From positions 1-64,000 of the forward strand of contig DASREE010000016.1 in assembly GCA_035652235.1 (NCBI GenBank): a stretch of DNA of 64,000 nt, in the 5' to 3' direction. The notes under the pieces were generated by a model. The model was not told the origin of the DNA, did not search any database, and was given only the letters and a program-made list of their open reading frames with translations. Positions 15,099-24,299 of this stretch are shown one piece after another (the first letter of the stretch is position 1; each line of letters starts with the position of its first letter). The position numbers and the translations under genes were made by a program. The stretch is from PALSA-612 sp035652235. GTDB lineage: Bacteria > Actinomycetota > Thermoleophilia > Gaiellales > Gaiellaceae.

Positions 15099-15380
15099 TC
15101 ACAAGCCGCCCAGGGTGGCGAGCAGGGCCGGGTCGAGGGGGTCGAGCGGGCGCCCGGCGAGGCGTTGCGCCTCGCTCCACAGCGAGCCGACATCGGTGAC
15201 GACGGCGGTGCCGCCCTTGCCGTCGCGGAGGGTGTACACGCTTCCCGCCCAGTCGGTGAGCGCGAGCCCGTAGTGGCCGAGCACGCGGTTCAGGAGCGCG
15301 ACGCGGAAGGCACGGGCCCGGCGGCCGGAGCCCTCCTCCGCCCAGTGGTCGCTGAGCAGGACGCCGCAGAGACCGCACAC
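15099..15380 (-). CDS. Small protein with MCGLCGVL N-terminus, unknown function
   Basis: A 93-residue open frame with an ATG start. The N-terminal MCGLCGVLLSDHW places Cys at positions 2 and 5. Cys2 resembles the N-terminal nucleophile of class II glutamine amidotransferases, but the protein is far too short for that fold; a CxxC metal site is another reading. It is upstream of and co-oriented with the CobW metal chaperone, 141 bases away with two palindromic repeats between, so it may be a metal-related partner (inference). I do not recognise the family with certainty. Confidence 0.6.
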   Translation of the reverse strand: MCGLCGVLLSDHWAEEGSGRRARAFRVALLNRVLGHYGLALTDWAGSVYTLRDGKGGTAVVTDVGSLWSEAQRLAGRPLDPLDPALLATLGGL

Positions 15381-15491
15381 GGCTCAGTCGCTCCCCCCAG
15401 AGCAGGAGCCGACAGCCCGCGTGCCCGGCAACGCCACGCCGACGGCCCGCGCGCCCCGCGGAGCGACGTCGCGGCCCTCGTCGGCGACGCG

Positions 15492-15563
15492 GCGCCGGGC
15501 ATCTCCTCGCAGGCAGCGCCGGGCATCTCGTCGTACGGAGCGCCGGGCGTCTCGTCGAGCGCG
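15492..15563. repeat. 24-bp tandem repeat, three units
   Basis: Three head-to-tail 24-bp units at 15492-15515, 15516-15539 and 15540-15563 all begin GCGCCGGGC and share TCTC(C/G)TCG; the first 9 bases are identical in all three. They lie in the roughly 250-bp divergent space between the MCGLCG gene and the deacetylase gene, about 70 bases before the latter's start. They could be regulatory or simple slippage repeats. Confidence 0.8.
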
Positions 15564-15631
15564 GCGGGTCACGGGTCACCTCCCGAGCGGATGGCGTAGA
15601 TTCCGTTTCTACCAGCGGACTGGAGGTTGCG

Positions 15632-16510
15632 ATGGCGAAGGAGATCCTCTGCGCCTACGGCGTCGACGTCGACGCGGTGGCAGGCTGGCTCGGGTCCTAC
15701 GGCGGCGAGAACTCCCCGGACGACATCTCGCGGGGGCTCTTCGCCGGCGAGGTGGGGACGCCCCGCCTGCTCAAGCTGTTCGAGCGCTACGGGCTGCGCA
15801 CGACCTGGTTTATCCCGGGGCACTCGATCGAGACCTTCCCAGAGCAGACGCAGATGGTCGTCGACGCCGGTCACGAGATCGGAGTTCACGGCTACTCGCA
15901 CGAGAACCCGATCGCGATGACGCGGGAGCAGGAGGAGGCCGTCCTCGTCAAGTGCATCGAGCTCGTCGAGCAGGTGTCGGGACGGCGGCCGACCGGCTAC
16001 GTGGCGCCGTGGTGGGAGTTCTCGCCCGTCACGAACGAGCTGCTGCTCGAGCACGGCATCAAGTACGACCACTCGCTGATGCACAACGACCACCACCCGT
16101 ACTACGTGCGGGTCGGCGACTCGTGGACGAAGATCGACTACTCGAAGCCCGCCGAGGAGTGGATGAAGCCGCTCGAGCGCGGCGTCGAGACCGACCTGAT
16201 CGAGATCCCGGCGAGCTGGTACCTCGACGACCTGCCGCCGATGATGTTCATCAAGGCCGCTCCGAACAGCCACGGGTTCGTCAACCCACGGGACATCGAG
16301 CAGCTCTGGCTCGACCAGTTCGACTACGTCTACCGCGAGTACGACTACGCCGTGTTCGCGATGACGATCCACCCGGACGTCAGCGGGCGCCCGCAGGTGC
16401 TGCTCATGCACGAGCGGATCATCGAGCACATCAACAAGCACGACGGCGTCCGCTGGCTCACGTTCGACGAGCTCGCAGACGACTTCAAGAGCCGCTTTCC
16501 AAGGCAGTAG
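15632..16510 (+). CDS. NodB/CE4-fold polysaccharide deacetylase family amidohydrolase
   Basis: A 292-residue protein with the NodB fold. The N-terminal catalytic/metal Asp is in AYGVDVDAV, TTWFIPGHS is the strand after it, and the HxxxH-like motif is HGYSHENP. It resembles the HpPgdA/PuuE-type subgroup, which acts on small cyclic amides such as allantoin or on acylated amines rather than on wall polymers. No signal peptide is seen, so it should be cytosolic. The ATG has GGAGG seven bases upstream. It converges with the second polyamine-type transporter operon. A role in ureide or acyl-amine hydrolysis fits this context better than cell-wall editing (inference). Confidence 0.78.
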   Translation: MAKEILCAYGVDVDAVAGWLGSYGGENSPDDISRGLFAGEVGTPRLLKLFERYGLRTTWFIPGHSIETFPEQTQMVVDAGHEIGVHGYSHENPIAMTREQEEAVLVKCIELVEQVSGRRPTGYVAPWWEFSPVTNELLLEHGIKYDHSLMHNDHHPYYVRVGDSWTKIDYSKPAEEWMKPLERGVETDLIEIPASWYLDDLPPMMFIKAAPNSHGFVNPRDIEQLWLDQFDYVYREYDYAVFAMTIHPDVSGRPQVLLMHERIIEHINKHDGVRWLTFDELADDFKSRFPRQ

Positions 16511-16602
16511 ACGAAGCGCCGGGCGTCCGGCGGGCGGACACGCCGGCCGGGCGCGCCGGTGCACGTCCCCGCGCGTGCGCGGCGCGAGCGGCGGGCGCGT
16601 GA

Positions 16603-17607
16603 CTAGCCCGCGCCGCCGCCGACGCCCGCTCCGAGCCCGCGCGCGTCCGCCAGCCCGACGGTCTCCCCGAGCTCCTCGGCCACGCGGTGCACCGGCGCGC
16701 GGCGGAGTCGCAGCCGGATCGTGACGGCGATCAGCACCAGGAAGATCAGGAACAGCGACACGGCCGTCGTCCCTGCCCCGAGCGCGTACAGGTTGGGGAG
16801 GATCGGCCGGCTCGACGGCCAGGTGCCGATCAGGATCGGCAGCGGCTGCGCCTGGTAGCCGTTCTGCAGCAGGATCGTCCGGTCGAAGTCGTTCCAGGTG
16901 AGCGTGAAGCCGAACAGGAAGCTGCCGAACACGCCCGTCCAGACGAGCGGCAGCGTCACCTCCCGGAACGTCGTCATCGCGTCCGCGCCGAGGTCGCGCG
17001 CCGCCTCCTCGATGTGCCGGTCGTAGCGATTCCAGACGGCGAGCATGACCAGGAACGAGAAGGGGATGCCCCAGATGACGTTCGCTCCGAGCGCCGTCCG
17101 CCAGAGATCCGGCGTCTCGCCCATGAACTTCCACAGCAGCTGGTTGCCGAGGCCGACGAGGAAGGCCGGCGTCATCAGCGCCAGCATGATCACGTAGAAG
17201 GCGACCGTGTCGGTCTTGAAGCGCCAGCGGCGGCGGAACGCCATCGACAGCGAGAAGCCGAGCACCGCCGTGATCCCTCCGGCGACGAGGCTGAGCCACA
17301 GCGACTGCTCGCCGGAGGCCCGTACGTCGTCGGCAACGGTGTTGAAGACGTTCGAGTCGAAGAGCGTCTTCCACCAGTCGAACGAGACCGGGCCGCGGAA
17401 GGGGAAGGTGAGCTGGCCGGTCTCTCCCTGGAAGGAGAGGATCGCCATCAGGATGATCGGGATGTAGAGGAAGAGCAGGAAGAGGACGAAGTAGACGGCG
17501 AGGCCGTACTTCGCCCAGTCGCGCCGCTCCTTCACCTTACGGGTGACGACGACGTCCTGCGGCCGTGCGACGGCGGCGTCCGCGGCCGACGCCATCGCCT
17601 CGCTCAC
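16603..17607 (-). CDS. Polyamine-type ABC transporter permease, second system (PotC-like)
   Basis: A 334-residue membrane protein with about six hydrophobic segments and the EAA-loop motif EAARDLGADAMTTFREVTLP. The GTG start at 17607 overlaps the TGA of the other permease (GTGA); an ATG four codons on is an alternative. The N-terminal cytoplasmic extension (about 30 residues) and the large first periplasmic loop (TLFDSNVFNTVADDV region) are longer than in the first system. It is the last gene of the four-gene importer operon. Confidence 0.87.
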   Translation of the reverse strand: MSEAMASAADAAVARPQDVVVTRKVKERRDWAKYGLAVYFVLFLLFLYIPIILMAILSFQGETGQLTFPFRGPVSFDWWKTLFDSNVFNTVADDVRASGEQSLWLSLVAGGITAVLGFSLSMAFRRRWRFKTDTVAFYVIMLALMTPAFLVGLGNQLLWKFMGETPDLWRTALGANVIWGIPFSFLVMLAVWNRYDRHIEEAARDLGADAMTTFREVTLPLVWTGVFGSFLFGFTLTWNDFDRTILLQNGYQAQPLPILIGTWPSSRPILPNLYALGAGTTAVSLFLIFLVLIAVTIRLRLRRAPVHRVAEELGETVGLADARGLGAGVGGGAG

Positions 17608-18602
17608 AGCTCCTCCCGCAGGTTCGAAAAGCGGGTGATCACCCACACGCCGATCATCAGCGCGATCACGAGCAGCACGGCGGAGGCGGCCCCTCCCGGG
17701 TAGTCCGGGATGTCGACCTTCGACTTGACGATCGTGCCGACCGAGGTGATGTTGCCGCCGCCGACCGTGTTCACCGTGCCGTAGTCGCCCATCGTCAGCA
17801 CGAAGATGAAGATCGAGCCGATGACGATGCCGGGCATCGTCTGGGGCAGGATCACCTCGCGGAACGTCCGCCACCAGTTCCCGCCCAGGTCGCGCGCCGC
17901 CTCGAGCGCCGAGCGGTCGACCTGCGCGAGCGAGAAGAACAGCGGCGTGACCATGAACAGGATGTAGAGCTGGATCATCGCCGCGCGCACCGAGAGGAGC
18001 GAGAAACCGAAGCCGCTGTAGGGCTGGGAGAGGATGCCGACCTTCTGCAGGATCTGGTTGAGCGCGCCCTGGTCTCCCATCAGCGGGAACGTCCAGGCGA
18101 TGGCACGGGTGAGGAAGCTCGTCCAGAACGGCGCCAGCGCGACGATGAACAGGGCCACCTGCAGGCGCAGGCTCTGCACCTTGAGCGCGAGGAAGTACGC
18201 CACCGGGAAGCCGAGGACGAGACAGAGCCCAACCGCGATCAGCGACGTCTCGAACGTCGTCAGCATGTTGTTCCAGTAGGTCGAGTCGTGGAACAGCGAG
18301 CTGTAGTTCGACGTCGTCCAGATCCTGTCGAAGCCGCCGGCCGAGGAGCTCCGCGTCCAGAAGCTGACGAGGATGATGACGACGAGCGGCGCGAGCAGGT
18401 AGAAGCCGAGCCAGAGGAAGCCGGGCGCGGCGAGCGCTGCCGTGATCCAGCCACCACCGCCGCCGCCGCCGCGCGCCTCGCCGAGCGCGACCTCGGCGGC
18501 CGGCGCCTGCTGCCCGAGGATCGACTCGGCTTCCTCGACCTCGTCCAGCGCGAGCCTCGCCGCCTCGTCTGCGGGCCGCTCAGGCGTCGAGGAGCTGGAC
18601 AT
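17604..18602 (-). CDS. Polyamine-type ABC transporter permease, second system (PotB-like)
   Basis: A 332-residue permease. A charged cytoplasmic N-terminus (about 45 residues) ends in a run of seven glycines directly before the first membrane helix. The EAA-loop motif reads EAARDLGGNWWRTFREVILP. It begins 23 bases inside the ATPase gene and overlaps the next permease by 4 bases, indicating tight translational coupling. It forms the importer channel with that permease. Confidence 0.87.
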   Translation of the reverse strand: MSSSSTPERPADEAARLALDEVEEAESILGQQAPAAEVALGEARGGGGGGGWITAALAAPGFLWLGFYLLAPLVVIILVSFWTRSSSAGGFDRIWTTSNYSSLFHDSTYWNNMLTTFETSLIAVGLCLVLGFPVAYFLALKVQSLRLQVALFIVALAPFWTSFLTRAIAWTFPLMGDQGALNQILQKVGILSQPYSGFGFSLLSVRAAMIQLYILFMVTPLFFSLAQVDRSALEAARDLGGNWWRTFREVILPQTMPGIVIGSIFIFVLTMGDYGTVNTVGGGNITSVGTIVKSKVDIPDYPGGAASAVLLVIALMIGVWVITRFSNLREEL

Positions 18603-19728
18603 CCTCCTCCTTCCAGGAGATGGCGATGCGCTCGCCCTCGCGGCCGCGGAGCGCCGGGTAGCGCTCGGCCGGCACCTTGGCCAACATCCGCTCGCCGCCC
18701 GCGAGCAGGTGCAGCTTCACCAGGTCGCCGAGGAACTCGACGAAGACGATCTCGCACTCGGCCGAGTTGAGGTCCGCGGGCCCCTGGCCGTTCGCACCCA
18801 CGTCGACGGCGGCGGCGCGCACGGACACCATCGCCTCGTCGCCCACGGAGCGCTTCGCCCCCGGGGCGCGCACGCTGACGCGCACGTGCTGCTCGTCCTC
18901 GACCACGAGCCGGTCGCCGTCGGCCTCCGTCACCTTGCCGCGGATGATGTTGTTGTCGCCCATGAACCGCGCCACGAGCTCCGTCGCCGGCTTGGTCGCG
19001 ATCGTCAGCGGGTCGGCCACCTGCTGGATGCGCGCCTCGTTCATGACGACGATGCGATCCGCCATGGACAGCGCCTCTTCCTGGTTGTGCGTGACGTGGA
19101 TGAACATCAGGCCGAGCTGACGCTGGAGGTTGCGCAGCTCGACGCGCATCCGCAGCTGCAGCAGCCGGTCGAGGTCGCCGAGCGGCTCGTCGAGCAGCAG
19201 CGCCTTCGGCTTCGTCACGAGCACCCGCGCGAGCGCGACGCGCTGCTGCTGGCCGCCCGACAGCGCCCGCGGCTTGCGGTCGGCGAGCGCGGTCAGGCCG
19301 ACCATGTCGAGCGCCTCGAACGAGCGCTTGCGCCGCTCCTCCTTGGGGACGCCGTGCATCTTCAGCCCGAACTCGACGTTCTGCAACACCGTCCGGTGCG
19401 GAAAGAGCGCGAAGTGCTGGAAGACCGTCGTCGTCGGGCGCTTGTGCGGCGGCAGGCCGACGAGCGACTGCCCGTCGAGGACGATGTCGCCCTCGGTCGG
19501 GTACTCGTGGCCGCCGATCATCCGCAGCGTCGTCGTCTTGCCGCAGCCAGAGGGGCCGAGCAGGACGACGTACTCGCCGTGGTCGACGTGCAGGTCGACG
19601 GCGTCCACGGCGACGGTGCCGCCGGGGAACACCTTCGTCAGCCCGACGAGGTCGAGCCCCGACCCCGTCGATGCGGAGGGGGCGGCGGCTGCCGCCCCCT
19701 CCGTGTTCGAGACCCCCTCAGCCGACAT
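18580..19728 (-). CDS. Polyamine-type ABC transporter ATP-binding protein, second system
   Basis: A 382-residue ATPase: Walker A GPSGCGKT at 58-65, LSGGQ at 156-160, Walker B LLLDEP at about 177-182, switch His214 in HVTHNQEEA. The D-loop reads GDLD instead of the usual GALD. The first 22 residues are a low-complexity Ala/Ser extension. A TOBE-like domain follows residue 270. The ATG at 19728 lies 5 bases after the binding-protein stop. It energises the second importer. Confidence 0.87.
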   Translation of the reverse strand: MSAEGVSNTEGAAAAAPSASTGSGLDLVGLTKVFPGGTVAVDAVDLHVDHGEYVVLLGPSGCGKTTTLRMIGGHEYPTEGDIVLDGQSLVGLPPHKRPTTTVFQHFALFPHRTVLQNVEFGLKMHGVPKEERRKRSFEALDMVGLTALADRKPRALSGGQQQRVALARVLVTKPKALLLDEPLGDLDRLLQLRMRVELRNLQRQLGLMFIHVTHNQEEALSMADRIVVMNEARIQQVADPLTIATKPATELVARFMGDNNIIRGKVTEADGDRLVVEDEQHVRVSVRAPGAKRSVGDEAMVSVRAAAVDVGANGQGPADLNSAECEIVFVEFLGDLVKLHLLAGGERMLAKVPAERYPALRGREGERIAISWKEEDVQLLDA

Positions 19729-19733
19729 CCGCG

Positions 19734-21269
19734 CTAGGCCGACAGGAAGTCGTTCACCCTCTTGGTGAGGTAGTCCGCGTTGCGGCCGAACGAGTTCCAG
19801 GAGTAGTACTTGCAGATGCGCTGCTGGAACGACCCGCCCTCCCGGCGCTCGCCCTTCTTGATGTCGCCGACCTTGCCGGTGATGCCGGGCAGGTCGCGCG
19901 GGGCAGGCTTGCCACCCCACCAGTAGTCGTACTCGGCGGGGGAGAAGCCGGCCTTCTTGCCGGCAGCCGACTTGATCCAGGGCAGCAGCTTCTGCCCGTT
20001 GGCGATGTAGTAGCCCTGGCGCATGATGACGGCGCCGAGGAAGCCGTTGTAGTTCCAGTTGATGTAGTCGTAGCAGGCCTGCAGCTTGGCAGGATCCTTC
20101 ACCGCCGACGAGATGCCCTCGGCGCTGCACCAGCCGCGGAAGCCCTCCGGGGGGACGGCGTAGAGGACGTTCACGCCGGCCGCCTTGACGAGCGCGACGG
20201 CAGGCGACCACATCGACTCGATCACGACCTCCTTGGAGACCATGAAGTTGACCGAGTCCGTGAACGCCGACCAGAAGGCGCGGAACTGGCCCTGCTTCTT
20301 GTACTTCGTCAGGATCTTGAACAGCCTGTCGATCTCGGCCTTGGTCGGGTTGCCGTAGTCCTTGATCTTCATCAGCCCGAGCGCCGTGACGGCGGCACCC
20401 GCGTCCTGGCTCATGATCCCGGGGTCGCGCAGCAGCGAGACCCGACCCTTCCATTTCGTGTTCAGGAGCTCCGCCCAGGACACCTGCTCCGGCCGCTTCT
20501 GGATGACGTCGGCGTTGTAGCCCATCGAGTCGGCGTTGAAGTGCGCCGCCGGGCCGACGATCCAGCGCGGCTCGGGCTTGCCCTTGATCGGCTTCCCGTC
20601 CTCGCCGATCCAGCGGATGATCTCCTTGTTGCTCGTCGGGCCGTTGCTGTACACGGGCAGGCCGGTGCTGTTTCCGATCCCGTTCGTCGATCCCTGAGGA
20701 TCGACGAAGGTCGTGCGGAAGGGCGCGTTGCCCTGGCCGTACGTGCACCGTGTCGAGGCCGGGTTCAGCTTGCCGTACGTGAACAGCTTGTAGAAGCCCT
20801 TCCAGCTCGGGATCCGGCGCGTGTCCACCGGTTGCAGGCCGCCCGACGGCCACACGAGGAGCGACTGGTAGTTGTAGCCCCCGAAGACGTCGAACGTGTC
20901 GGGGGACGTGATCGCGATCTGCGGCTGCTTCTCGGACGGAGCGAGGATCGGCTTGACGGTGAAGCCGAGGTCCTTGGACGCCTGCTTGGCGATGTCCGGG
21001 ATCGGGAACTCGACGCCGAGCGTGAGCACGCGCAGCGTGCCGGTGAACTTCCCGTTCTTGTCCACCGAGTTGTCGCTGTCGGCCGCCGCCGCCGCCGCGC
21101 CGGCGAGCGCTCCGCTCCCGGCGATCGCGGCCGCTCCGGCGCCGCCCTTGACGAGCAGGTCGCGCCGGGTCAGCCGCCAGTGCTCGTCGAGGTCGCTCCG
21201 GCCGAGGTCCTCGCCTTCCTCGAGCGCCTTGGCGTACTCGTACGGGTCGTACTCGTACTCCTCACTCAT
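19734..21269 (-). CDS. Tat-exported polyamine-type substrate-binding protein
   Basis: A 511-residue extracellular binding protein, longer than the usual 350-400 of the PotD class. An acidic N-terminal extension of about 35 residues precedes a twin-arginine signal (LTRRDLLVKGG followed by an Ala-rich core), indicating folded export by Tat. The mature domain is PotD-like. The ATG at 21269 was chosen because AAAGGAGC stands just upstream; a further upstream start lacks this. It heads the importer operon, and two kinds of operator-like dyads stand in its upstream region. The ligand is unknown: amine, ureide or related cation. Confidence 0.82.
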   Translation of the reverse strand: MSEEYEYDPYEYAKALEEGEDLGRSDLDEHWRLTRRDLLVKGGAGAAAIAGSGALAGAAAAAADSDNSVDKNGKFTGTLRVLTLGVEFPIPDIAKQASKDLGFTVKPILAPSEKQPQIAITSPDTFDVFGGYNYQSLLVWPSGGLQPVDTRRIPSWKGFYKLFTYGKLNPASTRCTYGQGNAPFRTTFVDPQGSTNGIGNSTGLPVYSNGPTSNKEIIRWIGEDGKPIKGKPEPRWIVGPAAHFNADSMGYNADVIQKRPEQVSWAELLNTKWKGRVSLLRDPGIMSQDAGAAVTALGLMKIKDYGNPTKAEIDRLFKILTKYKKQGQFRAFWSAFTDSVNFMVSKEVVIESMWSPAVALVKAAGVNVLYAVPPEGFRGWCSAEGISSAVKDPAKLQACYDYINWNYNGFLGAVIMRQGYYIANGQKLLPWIKSAAGKKAGFSPAEYDYWWGGKPAPRDLPGITGKVGDIKKGERREGGSFQQRICKYYSWNSFGRNADYLTKRVNDFLSA

Positions 21270-21409
21270 CTGCCCTTGCTCCTTTCTCCCCGCCGCCCTG
21301 TCGAGGGTGTCCACGTTCCACGCTGGCCGATCACGCCGCCCGATCCAGGCACCGTCGATGCCGCAACCGCAGATCTCGTGGGTGATGCACAGCCCCGTGG
21401 AATGGGACT

Positions 21410-21467
21410 TGTATACAGCGGTTGCGCGCGCGAGTCAAATGTCAGACTCCACCCCGATGTCTGACAT
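21410..21467. promoter_or_regulatory. Operator-like dyads upstream of the second transporter operon
   Basis: Three sites occur within 60 bases: TGTATACA at 21410-21417 (perfect palindrome), TGTCAGACT at 21440-21448 and ATGTCTGACAT at 21457-21467. The last is identical to the site at 58910-58920 and fits A(T/A)GTC-N-GAC(A/T)T, the dyad found before several other operons here. Both kinds resemble binding sites of FCD-type GntR regulators. They lie about 140-200 bases upstream of the binding-protein start, in an AT-richer stretch. Confidence 0.6.
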
Positions 21468-21476
21468 CTGTCGGCA

Positions 21477-21962
21477 TCAGCAGGGCGGGTGCGGGATTCC
21501 CATCCTGCTGCCGAGCCGGCCGACCTTCGACCCGGCGAGGGCGAAGGCGACGTAGGCGACGCTGAGCGTCCGCAAGTCGAGCCTGTCGGCCGCGCGCAGC
21601 GCCTCCTCCAGCTTCGCGATGCGCGCGTCCTGGAGCGCGAACCAGCGCCCCAGCTGCGCGCGGAGCTCGCGCGGCGGGGTCAGCGCTCGCACCTCCCGCT
21701 CCTGCTCCTTCACGAGCGGCAGCACGATCCGGATCGCGGCGATGACGTTCGCCGGCTCCGCCACGTCCGGCGGGCGCACCCGGTCGAGAAGGGGCCCGTA
21801 CACCCGGCAGATGGCCGCGACCCGCGCCAGGTACTCGGCCTTCGACGGCGCCGCCGTCGAGGCGCCGCTGAAGGAGAGGACGAGCGCGAGCGAGGCAGCG
21901 GCCGCGGCGAGCGCCGACGCTCCGCCGAGGATGAGGTACCGGTGACTTCGCGCGAAGCCCAC
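21477..21962 (-). CDS. Membrane-anchored or secreted protein of unknown function
   Basis: A 161-residue protein. An N-terminal hydrophobic segment (LILGGASALAAAAASLALVLSF) is a signal peptide or anchor; the remainder is helical and charged (KEQEREVRALTPPRELRAQLGRW), with two Cys. The GTG at 21962 follows AAGGGAAGGGA. It is 53 bases after the NCS1 permease and probably ends that operon. Helical ALTPPRELR-type segments occur in many actinobacterial cell-surface proteins of unknown role. I assign no function. Confidence 0.65.
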   Translation of the reverse strand: MGFARSHRYLILGGASALAAAAASLALVLSFSGASTAAPSKAEYLARVAAICRVYGPLLDRVRPPDVAEPANVIAAIRIVLPLVKEQEREVRALTPPRELRAQLGRWFALQDARIAKLEEALRAADRLDLRTLSVAYVAFALAGSKVGRLGSRMGIPHPPC

Positions 21963-22015
21963 TCCCTTCCCTTTCGCCGTGCGGCCGCAATCGGATCGAC
22001 CGCCCACCGGCGCGC

Positions 22016-23389
22016 TCACGGGCCGAGCGGCGGCGCCCCTCGCGCCGGCTCGGCCGCGACGAGCCGCCCGCGCACGACGGCCCGCTCGGTCCAGGCCCCA
22101 AGGAGCGAGACGGCGGCACCGGCGACGATGCCCCAGACGACCTTCAGCCAGGCGGGTGGGACGGCGTCGTAGACGGCGACGGCGGCGGCCACCGCTGCGA
22201 CCGCCGTGACGTTCACGCCGTTCAGGTAGCGGTAGCGTCCGCCCGGGTCGAACAGCGCCTCCACCTCGAGCCGGCCCCGGCTGAGCACGAGGTAGTCGGC
22301 GAGGACGACGCCCGTGAGCGGTGCGCCGACGTTTCCGAGGTGCGTGATCCAGCTCTGGGCGTGGTGCACGAAGTCGGGGAGCCCGGACAGGGCGACGGCC
22401 GCCGCCGCGGCGGCGAGCGTGGAGCGGACACGCCCGAGCGCCGGCAGCGCGTTCACCAGCGAGAGCCCTGCCGTGTACACGTTGGTGATGTTGGCAGCGA
22501 TCCCCTGCACGACGATCGCCGCCGCCAGGCAGCCGAGCAGGATGCCGCTCGAGGTGAGGGCGGAGACGGCGAGGAACGGGTTCGTCTCGCCGGTCGCCGC
22601 CGCCGCGTAGCCGCCGACGAAGGTGGTGACGATCGCGGCTGCGAGCGCCGAGGCTGCGAGGCCGATGCGCATGTCGCGCCGAGTCGGCGTGTAGCGGCAG
22701 ACGTCGGCGACGTTGGCGACGAGCGTCAGCGAGGCACCCGCCATGACGGTCACGTACGTGGCGAAGCCCGTCCAGGTGAGGTGCTGGCCGGGCGAGTGGA
22801 AGACGCGGCCGGGAGCGAAGCGGGGGTCGTCCGTCGCCGCGAACAGAGCGACGAGCACGCCGGTGAAGGCGAGCGAGACGGGGAGCACCAGACGGAGGAG
22901 CCAGCGCATGACGTCGAAGCCGAGCACGGCCAGCCCCGCGTGGAAGGCGGCCAGGCAGAGCGCCGTCGGCACGAGCGGCAGGTGGTGGTGGCCTGGCATT
23001 GCCTCGACGAGGGCCTGGATGCCGAGCCCTCCGGTCAGGGCCTGTGCGGCGAACCAGTAGGTGGCGGCGACCACCCGGTAGGGGGAGCTGAGGAGTCGTG
23101 CGCCCCAGAAGCCGAGGGTCGCCCGCATCGCCACCTGACCCGGCAGGCCGTGGTCGACCCCCGGCTGCGCGACGACGACGAGCGCCGCGTACGCGAGCGC
23201 CTGGCCGGCGGCCATGGCGGCGACCGCCCACCACAGCGGCAGGTGCCCGTCGACGACGGCCAAGGCGCCGAGCAGGTACATGACCGGGTTGAGGAAGAAG
23301 GTGAAGTTGATCGCGAACAGGTCGCGCCAGCCGACCGTCCGCAGCTCCGCCGGGATCGGCTCGACGCCGAACTCCTCGACGGCCGGCAT
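22016..23389 (-). CDS. NCS1-family nucleobase/cation symporter (cytosine/purine/allantoin permease type)
   Basis: A 457-residue membrane protein with about 12 hydrophobic segments. N-terminal WRDLFAINFTFFLNP and the NITNVYTAGLSL segment in the second half are typical of NCS1 carriers, which import cytosine, purines, allantoin or hydantoins. It starts directly after the stop of the alpha/beta hydrolase gene with no spacer. With a creatininase and a cyclase-family hydrolase on the opposite strand, a cyclic ureide or pyrimidine-type substrate is likely (inference). Confidence 0.83.
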   Translation of the reverse strand: MPAVEEFGVEPIPAELRTVGWRDLFAINFTFFLNPVMYLLGALAVVDGHLPLWWAVAAMAAGQALAYAALVVVAQPGVDHGLPGQVAMRATLGFWGARLLSSPYRVVAATYWFAAQALTGGLGIQALVEAMPGHHHLPLVPTALCLAAFHAGLAVLGFDVMRWLLRLVLPVSLAFTGVLVALFAATDDPRFAPGRVFHSPGQHLTWTGFATYVTVMAGASLTLVANVADVCRYTPTRRDMRIGLAASALAAAIVTTFVGGYAAAATGETNPFLAVSALTSSGILLGCLAAAIVVQGIAANITNVYTAGLSLVNALPALGRVRSTLAAAAAAVALSGLPDFVHHAQSWITHLGNVGAPLTGVVLADYLVLSRGRLEVEALFDPGGRYRYLNGVNVTAVAAVAAAVAVYDAVPPAWLKVVWGIVAGAAVSLLGAWTERAVVRGRLVAAEPARGAPPLGP

Positions 23390-24262
23390 CTACGCGGTGG
23401 CCGTCTCGGGCTCCGCGCCGACCTTCGCGCTCCGGCTGTGCCGGGAGAAGAAGTCAAGCACGACCCGGTTGTGCTCCTCGGTCGAGTCGAAGATCGTCGA
23501 GTGACCGGCGCCCCTGATCACGTGCTTCTCGGCGCGACGGATGGCGCGGTAGATCCCCTCCTGGCCGACGCCCTCGGGCCCCTGGTCCCAGGGCGTCATG
23601 ATGTCCTCGTCCCCTCCGAGCACGAGCGCCGGCGACGTGATCTTCGCCAGCCACGGCGTCAGGTCCATGTCGCACATGGCCTGGCAGGCGGCGGTGAACA
23701 CCTCGAGCCGGTTCGAGTCGCGCAGGATCTGCTGGCAGTGGTCGACGATACCCTGGCCTGCTTCCGACTCCAGCCACGCCTTCGAGACCGCCTGCCAGGA
23801 GATCAGCTCGGCCAGGATGCGGCTCCCCGGACCGTCCGGATCGAGGCGGGCGATGTCGATCCAGTTCTTGAAGATGAGCCGGCCTGCCCGCCCGAGCTTC
23901 GCCGCCGCGCAGTTGATGACGACCGACGTCGTCCGCTCCGGGTACTTGCCGGCGAAGACGATGGCGATCATCCCGCCCATCGACGTCCCGTGCACGTGCG
24001 ACTCGGCGATCCCGAGCGCGTCCTGGAGGGCGGCGACGTCGTCCGCCCACACCTCCATGTCGTAGTGCTGCAGCGGTTTGTCGGAGGCGCCGTAGCCGCG
24101 CATGTCGAAGTCGATCACCTGGAAGCGCTGCGACAGCGCCGGCGTCGCCGGATCGAGGTTGTAGTGGCCGAACCCGGCCCCGTGGATCTGGATCACCGGC
24201 TCGCCCTCCCCCGTGACGCGGTGCCAGAGGTTGACGCCGTTGACCTCGATCATCCCTTCCAT
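23390..24262 (-). CDS. Alpha/beta-fold hydrolase
   Basis: A 290-residue serine hydrolase. The oxyanion strand is IHGAGFGHYN, the nucleophile Ser is in GTSMGG, the acid is in LGGDEDIMTPWD and the His is in GAGHSTIF, a complete triad. The ATG has GAGGAGG upstream. It is related to the hydrolase at 49719 (same GTSMGGMIAI segment), and both are transcribed away from a GTC-N-GAC dyad. It probably opens a lactone, ester or amide intermediate; it leads the NCS1 permease operon. Confidence 0.82.
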   Translation of the reverse strand: MEGMIEVNGVNLWHRVTGEGEPVIQIHGAGFGHYNLDPATPALSQRFQVIDFDMRGYGASDKPLQHYDMEVWADDVAALQDALGIAESHVHGTSMGGMIAIVFAGKYPERTTSVVINCAAAKLGRAGRLIFKNWIDIARLDPDGPGSRILAELISWQAVSKAWLESEAGQGIVDHCQQILRDSNRLEVFTAACQAMCDMDLTPWLAKITSPALVLGGDEDIMTPWDQGPEGVGQEGIYRAIRRAEKHVIRGAGHSTIFDSTEEHNRVVLDFFSRHSRSAKVGAEPETATA

Positions 24263-24299
24263 GGGCCCTCCTCGGTCGCGTTGCAGCCGAGTATCACAG

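Noticed and set aside
14954..15193. Minus-strand 79-codon frame containing LQQTVT twice
   Set aside because: It overlaps the MCGLCG gene in another frame, has a composition unlike a protein, and exists only because the palindromic repeats lack stops in that frame.
16511..16602. GC-rich inverted repeats in the convergent space as a specific terminator
   Set aside because: Several overlapping stems are possible, but none is clearly better than expected for such GC-rich sequence, so I did not annotate one.
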